Positions 1-11,870 of a stretch of DNA of 64,000 nucleotides are shown piece by piece. A model generated the notes under the pieces. That model ran no database searches, was not told the DNA's origin, and saw only the letters and a program-made list of their open reading frames with translations. The position numbers and the translations under genes were made by a program. Each line of letters starts with the position of its first letter. Within the stretch, counting starts at the first letter, position 1. This stretch comes from Archegozetes longisetosus. Lineage: Eukaryota; Arthropoda; Arachnida; Sarcoptiformes; Trhypochthoniidae. The DNA lies in NCBI GenBank assembly GCA_018873245.2, contig JAEMBT020000007.1:11367129-11431128 (forward strand), given 5' to 3'.

Positions 1-1457
1 CTGTTATTATATGCTGATCTGCATTTCCTATTATGATTTATCATCGATTGTGAATGAATATAAAAAGAGTTACAAAGTAGTTAGAAAAATGCAAATCATA
101 TCAATTGTACAAATAGGTCACTGCCATATTTTCCATTCGTCTCTTCCTGTATAACCGAATTCAAAATTTTGCTAATAGACTCGTGAGTATACCTTTAGAG
201 GTGCTCATACATTAATACAGAGATCCTTTACTACGAGTTCAAGCACCTGATAATCTTAAAGAAGTTAAGTTAATTGACAATACGTTTTGTAATTTTGCAC
301 TACGCTTATCGTCAGTATTATGACTTCGCTATAACAATATAAAGTAGATCGATGATTCAAATTTTTCTATTTATTCTTTAAACAACACAATAGATTTGAA
401 AAATATAATCCTTATTATTTAAGATTTTTCATTTTCGGCAAGTTATTATTGGTGAAGAAATTATTTCTCTGGCCTTTTACAGTTTGGGATAAGAACCGAT
501 ATACAATAAAGAATAGCTGTTACATTTTTGGTCATTTCAATCATACAAATACACCTAAATCTGTAATTTTATATTCTTTTTCAGGATAAATAACGTTTAT
601 TTCAAACAATGAGCTCTCAATATCCTTATTATACGTTTAGGTATTTGATTGTTTGTTTTTGTGATATATCTACGATTTCTAATACAAAAGTGAATCATAA
701 AATAATTTGCCATAATTTTGCAAATCTGATTTTTGATTGTTTCCTATATTCCCTCTAAATAAATAAAAGCCATTGTTCATTTCACATCTATCAAGTCATT
801 TTACTTAAAAAATAAGATGCTTTTTATTTTAGGTTCAGTATTGAAAGAAACCGATTTAACGGTATATGTTCTAAACTGATAACTAGATTTGACGTTATCT
901 CCACAATCACTTTTAGATATGTTATATTAAAGATTCTCATCTAATGATTATCTTTGAAAAACTTTTCACTCTAGGAGTTAATGGCCTGGAAATCAAATTG
1001 TCTATTTTCTCACTCATTCAACTCAGACAGAAGCTAATGTACGAGTATTCAGTATAAGAAAAAAAGTAAAATCCGGAGGCTTTACAGCGAAAATTTATTT
1101 GCTACAAGAAAGTGAAACGAGATTTCTAGAAAGAGAGAACAACTTTTTTTTTTAAATAATACATGTTTCGTTAACTTATAAATTACTTTTGTATAGAATA
1201 TCATTCCCTAAAATAGTTACTGACCACCAAATTTGGGTCAAATCAGGCATAGATTTTTGTGTCGACTGTCGAGAGGGAAACTTTTTGGGATACATTAAAT
1301 GCTAAACTTAGCTCTAAAAAGTAAAAACGTCTCAAAGTATTACGACTCTTAAACTCCTATTCAAAGGTTATATACAGTAGAAGAAAGAGTCAATTTAATG
1401 CTGCGCTTCATTTAACAGTTGCTTTCGATTCAATCACTAGTTTATTAATTTTGAAAT
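1..1457. other. Gene-free AT-rich stretch
   Basis: No open frame with coding character, no RNA gene motif and no repeat boundary was seen here. The last part is presumably the promoter and 5' UTR of the gene starting at 1458, but no convincing TATA element was picked out. Confidence 0.4.
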
Positions 1458-1883
1458 ATGATATATTTTAAAAGCAGAAGTTTTATCTCATTATTTATTT
1501 TAATAATAATAGTGTCTGAAAGTGTTATTAATTTTCATTCAGTTAATGGCAAGAAAAAGAAGAAGGAAATCATTAAACTTTTAGCTGGTCTCGGAGTTGC
1601 AGCCATTTCTAAATTAAAGGATAAAAAGACATATGTTCCTGTGCCAATACCAGTGTCTAAATTACTTTATGTTGCTTTGGCTCTCAAAATGAAAAAGGAG
1701 GCAGAGAGTGAATATTATATAGTGGATGGAGTTCCAAAAACGCATCTGCATCTCGGTAAGAATTTTCATTGTTAACTTTGACCAACAATTTTGATTTTAC
1801 TTACACTGATTTTCGATTTTTCTCAAGATAAAGTTCATGTCAAAGGAAAGAAAAAACTTAAAAAATTCAAAATTCATTGGTAA
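1458..1883 (+). CDS. Small secreted lysine-rich protein, two exons
   Basis: Exons 1458-1755 and 1828-1883 are joined across a 72-bp GT-AG intron (donor gtaagaa, acceptor tctcaag) with matching phase, giving 117 residues. Residues 1-31 form a hydrophobic secretion signal ending near HSVNG. The mature part starts with KKKKK, has a short hydrophobic helix-like stretch (LLAGLGVAAI), a proline/valine run (YVPVPIPVSK) and a very basic C-terminus (KGKKKLKKFKIHW) encoded by exon 2. AATAAA lies at 2030, about 150 bp after the stop. The pattern (signal, Lys cluster, VPVPIPV) recalls small secreted or cuticle-associated proteins of arthropods, but I do not recognise the family. The correct splice and downstream poly(A) signal argue for a real gene; function unknown. 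Confidence 0.6.
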
Positions 1884-2029
1884 TTATCGAGTCTTTAAGA
1901 TTGATCTTCAGGTCATCGGAAAATCGTTGTATATATAATGATAGCGATAACTATAACTGATCGATATCAAGAAGTACAATAACTATTGCTTTATCTTATC
2001 TTCAATTTCCGGAAAGATGTAAAATTGTA

Positions 2030-2035
2030 AATAAA
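2030..2035 (+). terminator. Poly(A) signal AATAAA
   Basis: AATAAA about 150 bp downstream of the stop of the small secreted-protein gene, at a normal 3' UTR distance. Confidence 0.5.
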
Positions 2036-2399
2036 GTTTAATATTTCACTTTTAAAAACTGCTTTTTTCATTTCTAATGCTCTTTAATCTTCTACAAAAT
2101 AAAGAACTTTTAACACAAAAGAATCGTAAAAAACTTTTTAGGCACACACTTTGATTTCTAAACTAAGAAAATAGGAATTGCATTGTCATGTCATTTAAGG
2201 GATGCGGTAATAGAGATGTTCTGAATTGCTAAATCATTTCGGTCATTATCAGATCACTCAAGAAAAAGAAGTAGAAGTAATGTTCAGTTTTGTTAAAAAG
2301 TTCGCTGACCTACTATTCTAAATCTTGACCCACACTTTTTTATATATTTATGCCTAGGGGTCAAAATACTGCAAGTAAGAGAAAAGGAAGAGACGAGAC

Positions 2400-2402
<3 letters not shown>

Positions 2403-2454
<52 letters not shown>
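2403..2454. repeat. (AG)n microsatellite
   Basis: An uninterrupted run of about 26 AG dinucleotides in otherwise unremarkable intergenic DNA. The rest of 1884-4639, apart from the poly(A) signal, shows nothing I can support. Confidence 0.95.
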
Positions 2455-2456
<2 letters not shown>

Positions 2457-4639
2457 ACTTTAGAATTAAATTTCCGTTTAGTTACATTAGATGGTGGGAC
2501 GAAGGCATTCATTTATAGCATTATTGGAATATTAGTATATTTTAATGATTCCGCTTAAGAGTCTTCTGATCTGCAATAAAGATTAAGGTTATATCATCAC
2601 AGATTGGTCTTTCTATTGAAACCTTAGATTTTGAATTGAACCTCAATTTTCATTTTCTCCAGCTGAGAAAGATCTCAGTCAACAAAAGATGATTAAAATT
2701 CTTTAAGCAAAAGTATTTTTAAAAACTATTGACGCGTAACAAAACATTTACAGCTGAAAAGAAATTGAATTTTCACGAAAAAGGATATAAAGATTGAAAT
2801 TTTGAAGAGATAATTTGACGATTGAATTTTTGGCTACAGGACAGTTAAAAAAAGATTACATTTACCATAGTTTCAATCTCGAAGACTTGAAAGTAGCAAT
2901 TATTTTGATGACATTTACTAGTTTTTAATTATGAACTAATGCTCAACAAAACAAGACTTAAAAATTACTTAGAAAATTAAGTTCGAGCCCCTCTCAACCG
3001 ATTTATCACATATTTAGCTTATAAGAATTTGATTTATAGACTTCTGTTAAAATCGTCGATTTTATTTTTAGTCACATTCATTTAGTTTAACTATAAATTA
3101 GACAACTTGAGCGCATTTCCAGAAATGAAATTCAAACGATTTGCGAGTTGAAGCAGTTAATCCCATCAATCTTTTAATGCTTTAGATTAAAATTCTAATT
3201 TATTAAACTTTTTTTTGTTAGAAAACTTCAATTAATTCTGAAATGAAATATAAATTATACTGATTGTGTATGAGCTTACAAGATTCAAGTTGATACAGAA
3301 TATAAACTCAATTTTTGTGTATTAGATGTTTAAGTCGTCCCAATTAGAAACAATGGAAGTTATAATCAATCTATAGAGAGATGTCATGAGTTATAAGCAA
3401 TTTCAGTTCAACATCATTTTGAATGACAGCAACTCATAAGCTATAGAAATGATCCCGAAATACACGCATTAAAAGAGTAAAGGCTTACAGAAGTTCTCCT
3501 TTTCGTTAATAACTTGCTCCGAATCAGATTTAAATCAAAAAATTTTGAATCTGATGATAAGCGTAAACAAAACCAAATTTTCTTATCTATAAATATCTAA
3601 AGCAATTAACAAGATAATACTGATCAGATCAAATCAACACTAGTTTGATTGATTATAGGATGATTCAATTTTATTTTTCAAATCCTTTCTTATTCTATTG
3701 CAGTCATATAAAGATCATAACTGACTGAAGCATTCATTCATATTCATGTCCACAACTAAGTTAATCTATGTATTAAATAGTTAAAAACTCGTTTTATAGT
3801 CAAAATTACACTTAATTGGATATATTCATTTTTTGTTTCTCGCAATTAGTTAAATTTTCGCAACAATTTGAATGAGAAAGAGTTTGTGAAAAGATTTCTA
3901 TTGTCTAATATTTGGCTAAAATTATTTGACTAAACTCCAATTATCTTGTTTTTTTTAACTATTCGGAGTTCGTCCGCAAATCTATCAAACTGTTAAATTG
4001 ATGGCATCAACTAAAAAAATTGAAAACCTATTTATTTGCTTAAATTGCTAGAAAACTATAAAATAATCAAATAATAAAATTCAGTTTTGTGACTGACTTT
4101 TCTAGTTTTGAACTAAAAATTTGAATGCATTTTAGAAGAACATGAGCCCACTCAGAACAGATTTAAAATAGACTCGAAAACTTGATTATAGTTGAAATGA
4201 TCGACTTAAAAGTTAGTTTTGTAACTTGTCTGCCAAACACTGACGCCATCATGTAGTTAAGATTATAATTATTGAACAACTTTTATAATTTTATGAAACT
4301 TTAATACAGGGTCTAACCGAACCTAATAGAACATCAAAACTTTTCTAACTCATACTTTTTTAGGAAAAGTTTTATTATAACAGTTCAATATTATAAAAGA
4401 CCTAATTTAAACTTTTACTAAACATAAATCTAAGACTAAATAACAATAAAAATTGTGTTTACAACAGTCGAGGGCACTTTATTGTTAAAAAATTTTTGAG
4501 TTAGAATCTCATAAAAAGATTCGGACAGCTCGAAGAATTAAAAAATTTCAATTAAGAGCTCTATTTGGGTTATGAAAAAAGTCTATTAAATTTAGTAGTG
4601 TCCAGAACAGATGAACAAGTCGCAATTCTTCTGTTTTAG

Positions 4640-5520
4640 TTTCTCAAAAATTAGTTGAACTGACAGAAAGCATTTTGAGAAGTCCCGTAAAAGGACTTAA
4701 GAGTCCAAGATTTCAAGTTTCAGTATCTCTGTGTAGGAATGACACAAAGACTTAAATTTTAGTCTATATTGAGTGAGTATTGTTCAGGAGTTATTAGTCA
4801 GATTTTGGGGAAAGGGTTGAGTACTGTAAATGGTTTCAAGAGTTCACTAAAATTGGAGGAATTTTGGACACAACTTTTTTACGGACAAGGTCTGGTTTCA
4901 TCTCTCAGGATGTTGACTCACAAAACTCCAGAATTTGGGCAACAGTAAACCTCCAGCAATACAACGAAATCATTATACTGTTTGAAGGTATAAACTATTT
5001 TTTATTTGTAGGCTAGGTTATATTGGGTTAGGTAAGACCAGATTGGGTTAAAATTTGAATATCATATTTCACTATTAACTTTTAAAGTGTTTATCATGTT
5101 GTCACTAAAATTGACTTTATGTTCAAGATTAGCGTTTAGTGTGTCATTTCTCGTATAAGAGTTACTGGACTGGTCCTTTCCGCCCAAACAATTAATTCCG
5201 AAAATTACCTCAAAATTTTGGAAGAATTCGTGTCCCAAATGAATGAGAATGAAGTGGAATCTGGTTATTTTGAACAGGACGACATACCCGCTAATGCCGC
5301 TCGTAATAAGGCTCTTTTTCTTAAAACCTATTTTGCTAATCGAATTATATCAAAACATGAATATCTCGAAACTATAATTGATTGGCCCCCGTTCTCCAGA
5401 CCTAGTGCCCATCACTTCTATTTGTAGGGTCATTTCAAATATTCATATTAATAATAGTTACCCAAAACATTGGATGAGTTTAAAATGGATATCGAAAATG
5501 AGGTAAAAAATAAGAACTGA
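4640..5520 (+). pseudogene. Decayed mariner/Tc1-type transposase
   Basis: Translated pieces in shifting frames follow the order of an insect-type DDE transposase: an HTH-region remnant (ESILRSPVKG-like, about 4665), WFHLSG followed after a shift by DSQNSRIWATVN (about 4890-4950), then a longer open piece (5150-5427) with NSENYLKILEEFV, the second catalytic Asp context GYFEQDD, and WPPFSRPSAHHFYL where the family has WPPRSPDLTPPDFFLW. After a stop, GHFK and PKTLDEFKMDIENEV complete the C-terminus by about 5500. Several stops and frameshifts make it dead. No terminal repeats were identified. It is a relic and gives no function to the locus. Confidence 0.75.
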
Positions 5521-7562
5521 AAGTTTAATTAATACTTATGAATATATGACCAAAACAGTTAGGCTTCGTTTGCAGAATAACGGCGAATTTTTTAGCATTT
5601 ATTATAAATTCAAATATTGTGTACTTTTTAAGCACTTCTGTGATATTCTTTGTGAGCTTAATGAGCGCTAAAAAGTACATGTTGAGTTTGTGCCTCTTTT
5701 GTTTAAGTATTCAAGTCGTTAATTTATTTTTAATAAGAATGATAGCCGAAGAGTTTTATCTCTAATGGCTAATTTCGATTATAGATTGTAGACCCTCTAG
5801 AGAAATAAAACTTGACAACCAAATAATTAATACCTAATTAGTTTGTTTACCAGAAGAGCTAAATTTAGGAAAACCGTTGGGTTTTCTTATTTTTCAATTC
5901 TTCAAAAGTCCTTCAAAGCTATTCACTTTTAGATAAAAACTCACAAAAAACGTTAAAAATATAAATAGCATAAATATACGATTAAGTGAACTAATAAAAC
6001 TTGAAAATATGAAATACTGCCTAATTGTGCTATGTCTAAATCAATTCTAGATATAAATTGCAAAACATGATTTTTTAAAACTAATTTACTAAATTTTTGA
6101 ATCATATCTTTCTACGAACTTTTGATTGAAATTCATGTTTCGACAACAAGTTTTGTCTCTATTACACTATTTTTTTTTATCAACGATTGAATGCATATGT
6201 TTTGCTTAATTACATAGATATTTTCTAAATAAATCATCAATTTGAATGGAAAATTTTTCGATAAAACAACGAGAGACATGATATAAGGCACGTATAAATG
6301 CAAGCAGTTCTCAGAAATAAAACAAATTTAAAACTGTAAAAATACAAAAAATATTCTTAAGATTTTGAATAAATTTATAAAAACTTCTTGAATGCATTCA
6401 TTCAAAAGATTACTTCAAATTTTTGCCTTCACAATTGAAGAAGGAAAATTTTTCAGTACACGTCTATGCTCATCAAAAGCTTTGAAGAGTAGCTGTACTT
6501 TAAGTGGATGAATGATTAACTTCTAAAAGACCGATTGTGAAATTGCTATTTCTTGAGCAATATTTCTACTAAATAATCTTAATATATTTGCAACTATTGA
6601 AAATAAAATGTTTAATTAGTTTTGAATGACTTTTTAAGCACCGAAAGCTTTACATTTATGCAAAGCAATAAAGCATAACAATTAATTTTTGTATTCTCTG
6701 TATATTTGATAAATGCTTCCTCTAAATAGTCAATTAGAGATAAAAATGGTTTTTTCATAATAGTGTGAGCATTAAATATATTTTCAAAAAATACTTAATG
6801 AAAGTAATTAAGTTGAATATTGAATCTAAACAACTAGTCATTAAATTTTTTCTTCATATTTGATTTCTAGATTTGACTTATATTTAGATTAATCATGAGA
6901 GAAAATAAGAAAATGTTATCGTGTTTCAATCTAATCAAATTTTTTTCTTATAATTTATTCACAAATTGTATTTGACATCAAAAGATTAGCTTTTCATTTC
7001 ATTTATGCCTACGGAGCAAAATATTTGACATTAATTTTGATCTTAAAACTGTTGGTGTAATTAAATGTTGAAAAGTTTCCAGCATTTTTTGAAAGTTTTC
7101 ATAATTATGCGATATTTTCACAATCATATTAGGAGTAATAATGAAAACAAGCAATTCAATCGGTGTAAAAGTTCTACAAGATATCAATGTTAAAGTTTGG
7201 ACTTATTATGCACTTGTAGGCTATAAATTGATTAGTTTCTCATAAATTCAAACATTTCTCATACTTTTCATCTGAACAATAATATGTTTTAAAAACAAAT
7301 AATTTATCAGCTATTAAATTCTGAACATAACCTTCTGAATAGTTATAACAATTAATCAAAAATCTTGAGGATTAGTCAAGAAACATGTCACGAATTCAAA
7401 TAATAAATAACTTATATAAGTTAGCCATTCCTTTAAAAATATCTTTTTTACATAAACACAAAAAGACTTATGAATAATTTATGTCTGATTACTGATTTGA
7501 AATTATAGTTTAAAGGTTATGAGATATCTTAAAGTATTATTCTATCATCTCCTATGTTATGT

Positions 7563-7724
7563 TCAGTTTAGTTGTGCGCCTGTTTGGTTTGCTAAATAAC
7601 CACTCGGAACAGATTCCTTCCCTCCCGAAAGCGCTGAAGACCTTCGGGAACGTTCATCAATAGGCGAAAGATAACCAAAAACGTTTAATCTATAGCCTCG
7701 CATCGCGCTCAGAAGGGAACTCAC
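7563..7724 (-). other. GC-rich open island, possible gene fragment or RNA
   Basis: About 160 bp stand out from the surrounding AT-rich DNA by near-even base composition. On the minus strand the island is open for 53 codons (first ATG at 7703), reading through AMRGYRLNVFGYLSPIDERS and SALSGGKESVPSGYLANQTG to a TGA at 7565-7563. The residue mix is protein-like and far from the Ile/Asn/Lys-rich noise of neighbouring frames. The plus strand is also open from ATG 7559 for 34 codons. The same DNA has inverted repeats (CCCGAA/TTCGGG; TTTGGTT/AACCAAA), so a structured RNA is equally possible. I do not recognise it. Confidence 0.35.
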
Positions 7725-10700
7725 TTACTCGTCATCGTAGTATTAGCTGACTTCACATTTAGATGTGGAGCTAACGAATCGTACTATAGAAATGATTCTT
7801 CAAAGTATAATCCCAATCAGGCTTAGGTGTCTCTATGACGCACTTCTCAATTCAACTTATTTCTTATTACAGTCATTAGGTCTATAATAACGATTACTTA
7901 ATCTAAATTCAAAAGTTTATGCAAAATTTTTTATTTCTCATCATTTAAGCTAATTTATTGCCTAAACTTTCACATAATTAATTTTTATCGAAATTGTATG
8001 AATACATAGATCTAGAGCTTATTTTATTTTTCTTTCTATGAATTTAGCATTAAAAAGCAGTCAAAACAAGTTTTAAACCTAATCAATGCTGTTTTGATGA
8101 CTTTACAGGTACTATCATTGAAGTTGACTTGCATTTGGAGTCAATCTCGTTATACTGAGAACTCAAAATTGGTTAAATTAAAGCTTGTATTCTTAGTATT
8201 AAATTAATTTTCTCTTCACAATAATTACAAAAAATGATAAAAGCAAATGCAATAGTTTAAAAGAGAAGCGATAAGTAGTCGTAAAACTTATTAATAAGTT
8301 TTTTCACGAAACTATAACTATAATTGTCAGTTAAATGCTATCTGTAATGTTTCAATTGAAGATGGCACTGACTATAAGCTAGGAGTAGATCATGGTAGTT
8401 GAGAGTGGAGCGAGAAATGAGCTTCTTCATTCTCCAAAAGATTTGGCCTCGAGACTCGACAATTCTCAAATTCCAAATAATATAAAGGAAAATATTTTGA
8501 TATTCATTATTTTACGGATAAAACGTATTTTGCAGTTAAATTGAATAAAAAAAATTAAGCAGAGGAGTAAGCGCAAAATAATGATTTCTAAGTTGATCTC
8601 TAATTTATATAACGAATCGATTTTGAATAATAATTGACCATTTCATGAATCGATTTTTGATAAAATACGATCTTAAGCAATTTCAAACTTTTAAATCAAT
8701 AGTCTATCAAATGATGTTTGCAGTCAAGTTACTCAGTCTCTTTCATCGATCAATATCAATCTCTTACATTGAAGGTTAATTACAAAAATTAATTTAATAA
8801 AAATATTTTTCGAAGCTCGAGACCCGGTACCATCCTTTAATCATGAGAGACAAATCAACAATTTAATTTTGCTGTAGGGAATAAAAAAGTATTATATTTA
8901 CTCATTAATCAAAAATGAAATCTGTGCTAAAAATTATTTCAATTTTATGGAAAGTTTTCATCTCCAAGAATGTCAATAATATTAATGAAATATTAATTAA
9001 TGCCAAAGAGTTAATATCAGATTCAAGGCTCAAATGTTTTTGGCCTAGACTTGAAAATTTTCATCTACTATACCTCACAGGCTCATCGCCTCACCTTCAT
9101 TCATCACCTATACAGGCTTTTCGATCAATAGTTGGAATAGAACTATATTAAGGTAAGTAAACTCTAATAAGAATTGAAATTTAATGTTTGATCTCAAATA
9201 TCATAAAGCGTTTATACAAACAAGCGCTGTTTAAATAGCTTTCCACAGGTCGTACAAAAACTATTACAATGCTATTTGCCATGAATTTGTTACAAGGATT
9301 ACTTTTATTGCTTCAAAGTTTATTTCAAATCTGCTTTAATACAATCTTAAGTTTTTTCATGCAAAGCACAATAACTTTTCATAGAAATTTTCGTATAGTT
9401 CAAAATGAATGAATTAGTTTTAATTTTTTATTACTCTATTTATAGCCTAACCACCTTTTGAAGCTACCGAAGAGTAGAGAAAAATCGTGAAAGAGTTTAC
9501 ATTTTTTTAGAGGAAAGTCAATATTTGATGTGACAAATCAGTACATTTCAAACTTAAATTTTGGGGCGTCTTCTACCTATATTTATTTTTGAGTTCATCC
9601 AAATGTAAATACTTGACGATTGTCAAAAAATATTTAAATGGAAGTTTCATGAACTTGAAATTGAATAAAACATCAAATTGTAAAGTATTACAAGCTTTAC
9701 AAAGTATTTAACTTTGATGTGTTGTCTTTTTATCATATTTTTTGCCATAAGCTTGACTTTCAAAATTGAAGATGATAAAATTTTATTGCTATATTAAAAT
9801 AGATTGATTTAAATTCGGAAAACTATGAAGATCGCGCCCAGTTTTGTATCATTTCTTATATCATCAGACCTAAAGTTTAGCTTTCTGATAAGAGAATCAG
9901 AACTTTGCTGCCATCAATTTGACGTTTGGTTACCTCAGCCTTTTGACATTTAATGATTATTTAATTGTCTCTTAGAAAATGCCTATTTGTCACGTTTTTG
10001 AATACATTCTAGCGATCAAATCATTTTGATAACAAAAAGAACTTCTAAAGTATTATAATTTAATACTCATTTTATTCAAACTTCATTCATGATAATAGCC
10101 CTAAGTGCACAAATTTCGTACAAGGATTTCAAAACTGATGCAAACATTGTGAAAGTTATTAATGAAAGTTGATAGATGTCGATATAACTTATTAAATATA
10201 ATTTTTTGAATTCTTGAGAAGAATAATTAATTAGTTTATTGATATTCTCCTTGAGTTTTATTGGATAAATAGAAGTGATGCGAAGTTCACTTCAAACTTT
10301 GAAGACTATTTAAATTTTAAATTTATTTTTTAGAAGTTTTCCATCACGTAAGCCTTTCCTTATTTTCGCATACTAAAATATATGACTCTAAACATGTTAC
10401 AGTTAAGAATTTGCTTAGGGGTTGATTTAACCTTATATGTTATAAAACTTTTAATTAGTTTATAATATTTGGGAGCCATTAAAATGATAATTATTATAAT
10501 TTCGGATGTCTAATAAAGTGATTAACTAATTAAAATTGTAAAGCGAGAATCATAATTCAATATCAATACACATGTAAGAGACAAATCAATCGTAACCCTC
10601 GCCAAATCCCTCCTATAAAAATGACAGCTAGATTTTTAAAATGTTTTTTCCTTATTTTTCTTCTTTTATACCGAAAAGATTTTTGCCGTAGAATATTTGA

Positions 10701-10768
10701 TTAAAGAAGATAAATTAATATTGTCAACTATTTGAAAGAGTTGCAATGCAAAATCTCGACACTCTGAT

Positions 10769-10771
<3 letters not shown>

Positions 10772-10825
<54 letters not shown>
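10772..10825. repeat. (CT)n microsatellite
   Basis: An uninterrupted run of roughly 27 CT dinucleotides, about 140 bp before the transposase relic that starts near 10967. Confidence 0.95.
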
Positions 10826-10828
<3 letters not shown>

Positions 10829-10966
10829 ACACTGGTTGTTAAAATGGTTTTCCCTCACACTAATAAGATTCATTATTAAAATGTTCAATATAATAATTAA
10901 CTTACAAGTATTCGTCTCAATAACAACTAACGTGATGTGAACCAGGATATAAATTCTTTTAGATAT

Positions 10967-11870
10967 CGCCCTATCAAATAGAATTCGAATTTATGGGCAT
11001 ATACCGTTTTGTATATAGTCTATTAATATAAACTATTCTGATTTTCTTTGATACTGAGCTAAATTATCAAAAGTTGTGCCATTAAAGGATGACTCGAAAT
11101 CGTCACACTCTATAACGATAATTCAGATAAATCGAAATCTTATACAGTAAACATTTGATGACTGAAGGTATGCCTCGCAGTTCCATATATAACGCAATTA
11201 AAACATGAGAAACGATTGATCACTAAAGAAAAAGTAGATAAGGGTCGTCATTTTCAAAAATGTTGACACAAAAGGTCCAAAAGCATTACCGAATCATGAA
11301 TTTTAAGGAAAAGTTTATTCTCTCTGAAGCCATCCGTAACTTCTCTGTGAACAGAACTATCAAATATTGGTTTGACAAAAGATATATTTGCAGATACAAG
11401 AAGTCATCAAAATATACCAGAACTCAAGAGATAATGGTTAAGAGACAGTGTGCTTGGCTTACCGCTATTATAGAAAATTTGATTATGCACCCAAATACTG
11501 TAACCCAACAAGCCCTCCTCAGTGTCGTCTGATTGAACATTTTCTCGGTTATTTGTGTCGAATAATTTACAGAAATGGTCGGTGTGCAAAAGATACTGAT
11601 CATTTCATAAGAACAAAATCTGCCTCAAAAAATTCACTTAAATGTTGTCAAAAGAAGTATTAGTCACTGAAAATATTTCTCAGATACTCTGAATTGAAGA
11701 CACTAACAGTTGCTCATTAACTCATTCCTATTTCTTATAAAATGTAGCTTTTTTGTACAAAAAGTTTATGCTTTTCAAGAAATTGTATCATAACTAAAAA
11801 TGAATTAAAACCTTATCTAAATTTTGGCTCACATAACGTCAAACATTTGGTTTCATTTATTTAATACCGG
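10967..11870 (+). mobile_element. Internally deleted Tc1/mariner-type element, copy A
   Basis: Closely matches the element at 52440-53372 over about 900 bp. The coding remnant begins with a transposase-like HTH region (EGMPRSSIYNAIKT, a shared in-frame TGA, then QKVQKHYRIMN and KFILSEAIRNFSVNRTIKYW), continues to RYKKSSKYTRTQEIMVKR, and then jumps directly to the C-terminal region that contains the last catalytic residue (PQCRLIEHFLGYLCRIIYRN). The stretch with the first two catalytic Asp residues is absent. A small deletion near 11450 also shifts the frame in this copy. Terminal inverted repeats were not convincingly located. It is a dead or non-autonomous derivative. Confidence 0.7.

Larger units (their letters stand above)
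5521..10966. other. Gene-poor stretch with one GC-rich island
   Basis: Apart from the island at 7563-7724 and a (CT)n microsatellite near 10772, I see no coding region, RNA gene or element boundary. Short open frames such as 8915-9151 show no recognisable protein features. Confidence 0.4.

Noticed and set aside
2984..2998. gttcgagcccct resembling a tRNA B-box
   Set aside because: No complementary T-stem or acceptor stem around it. No tRNA gene was found in the stretches scanned for B-box-like motifs.
8915..9151. 78-codon ATG frame
   Set aside because: AT-rich residue mix, no signal peptide, domain or gene context; probably chance.
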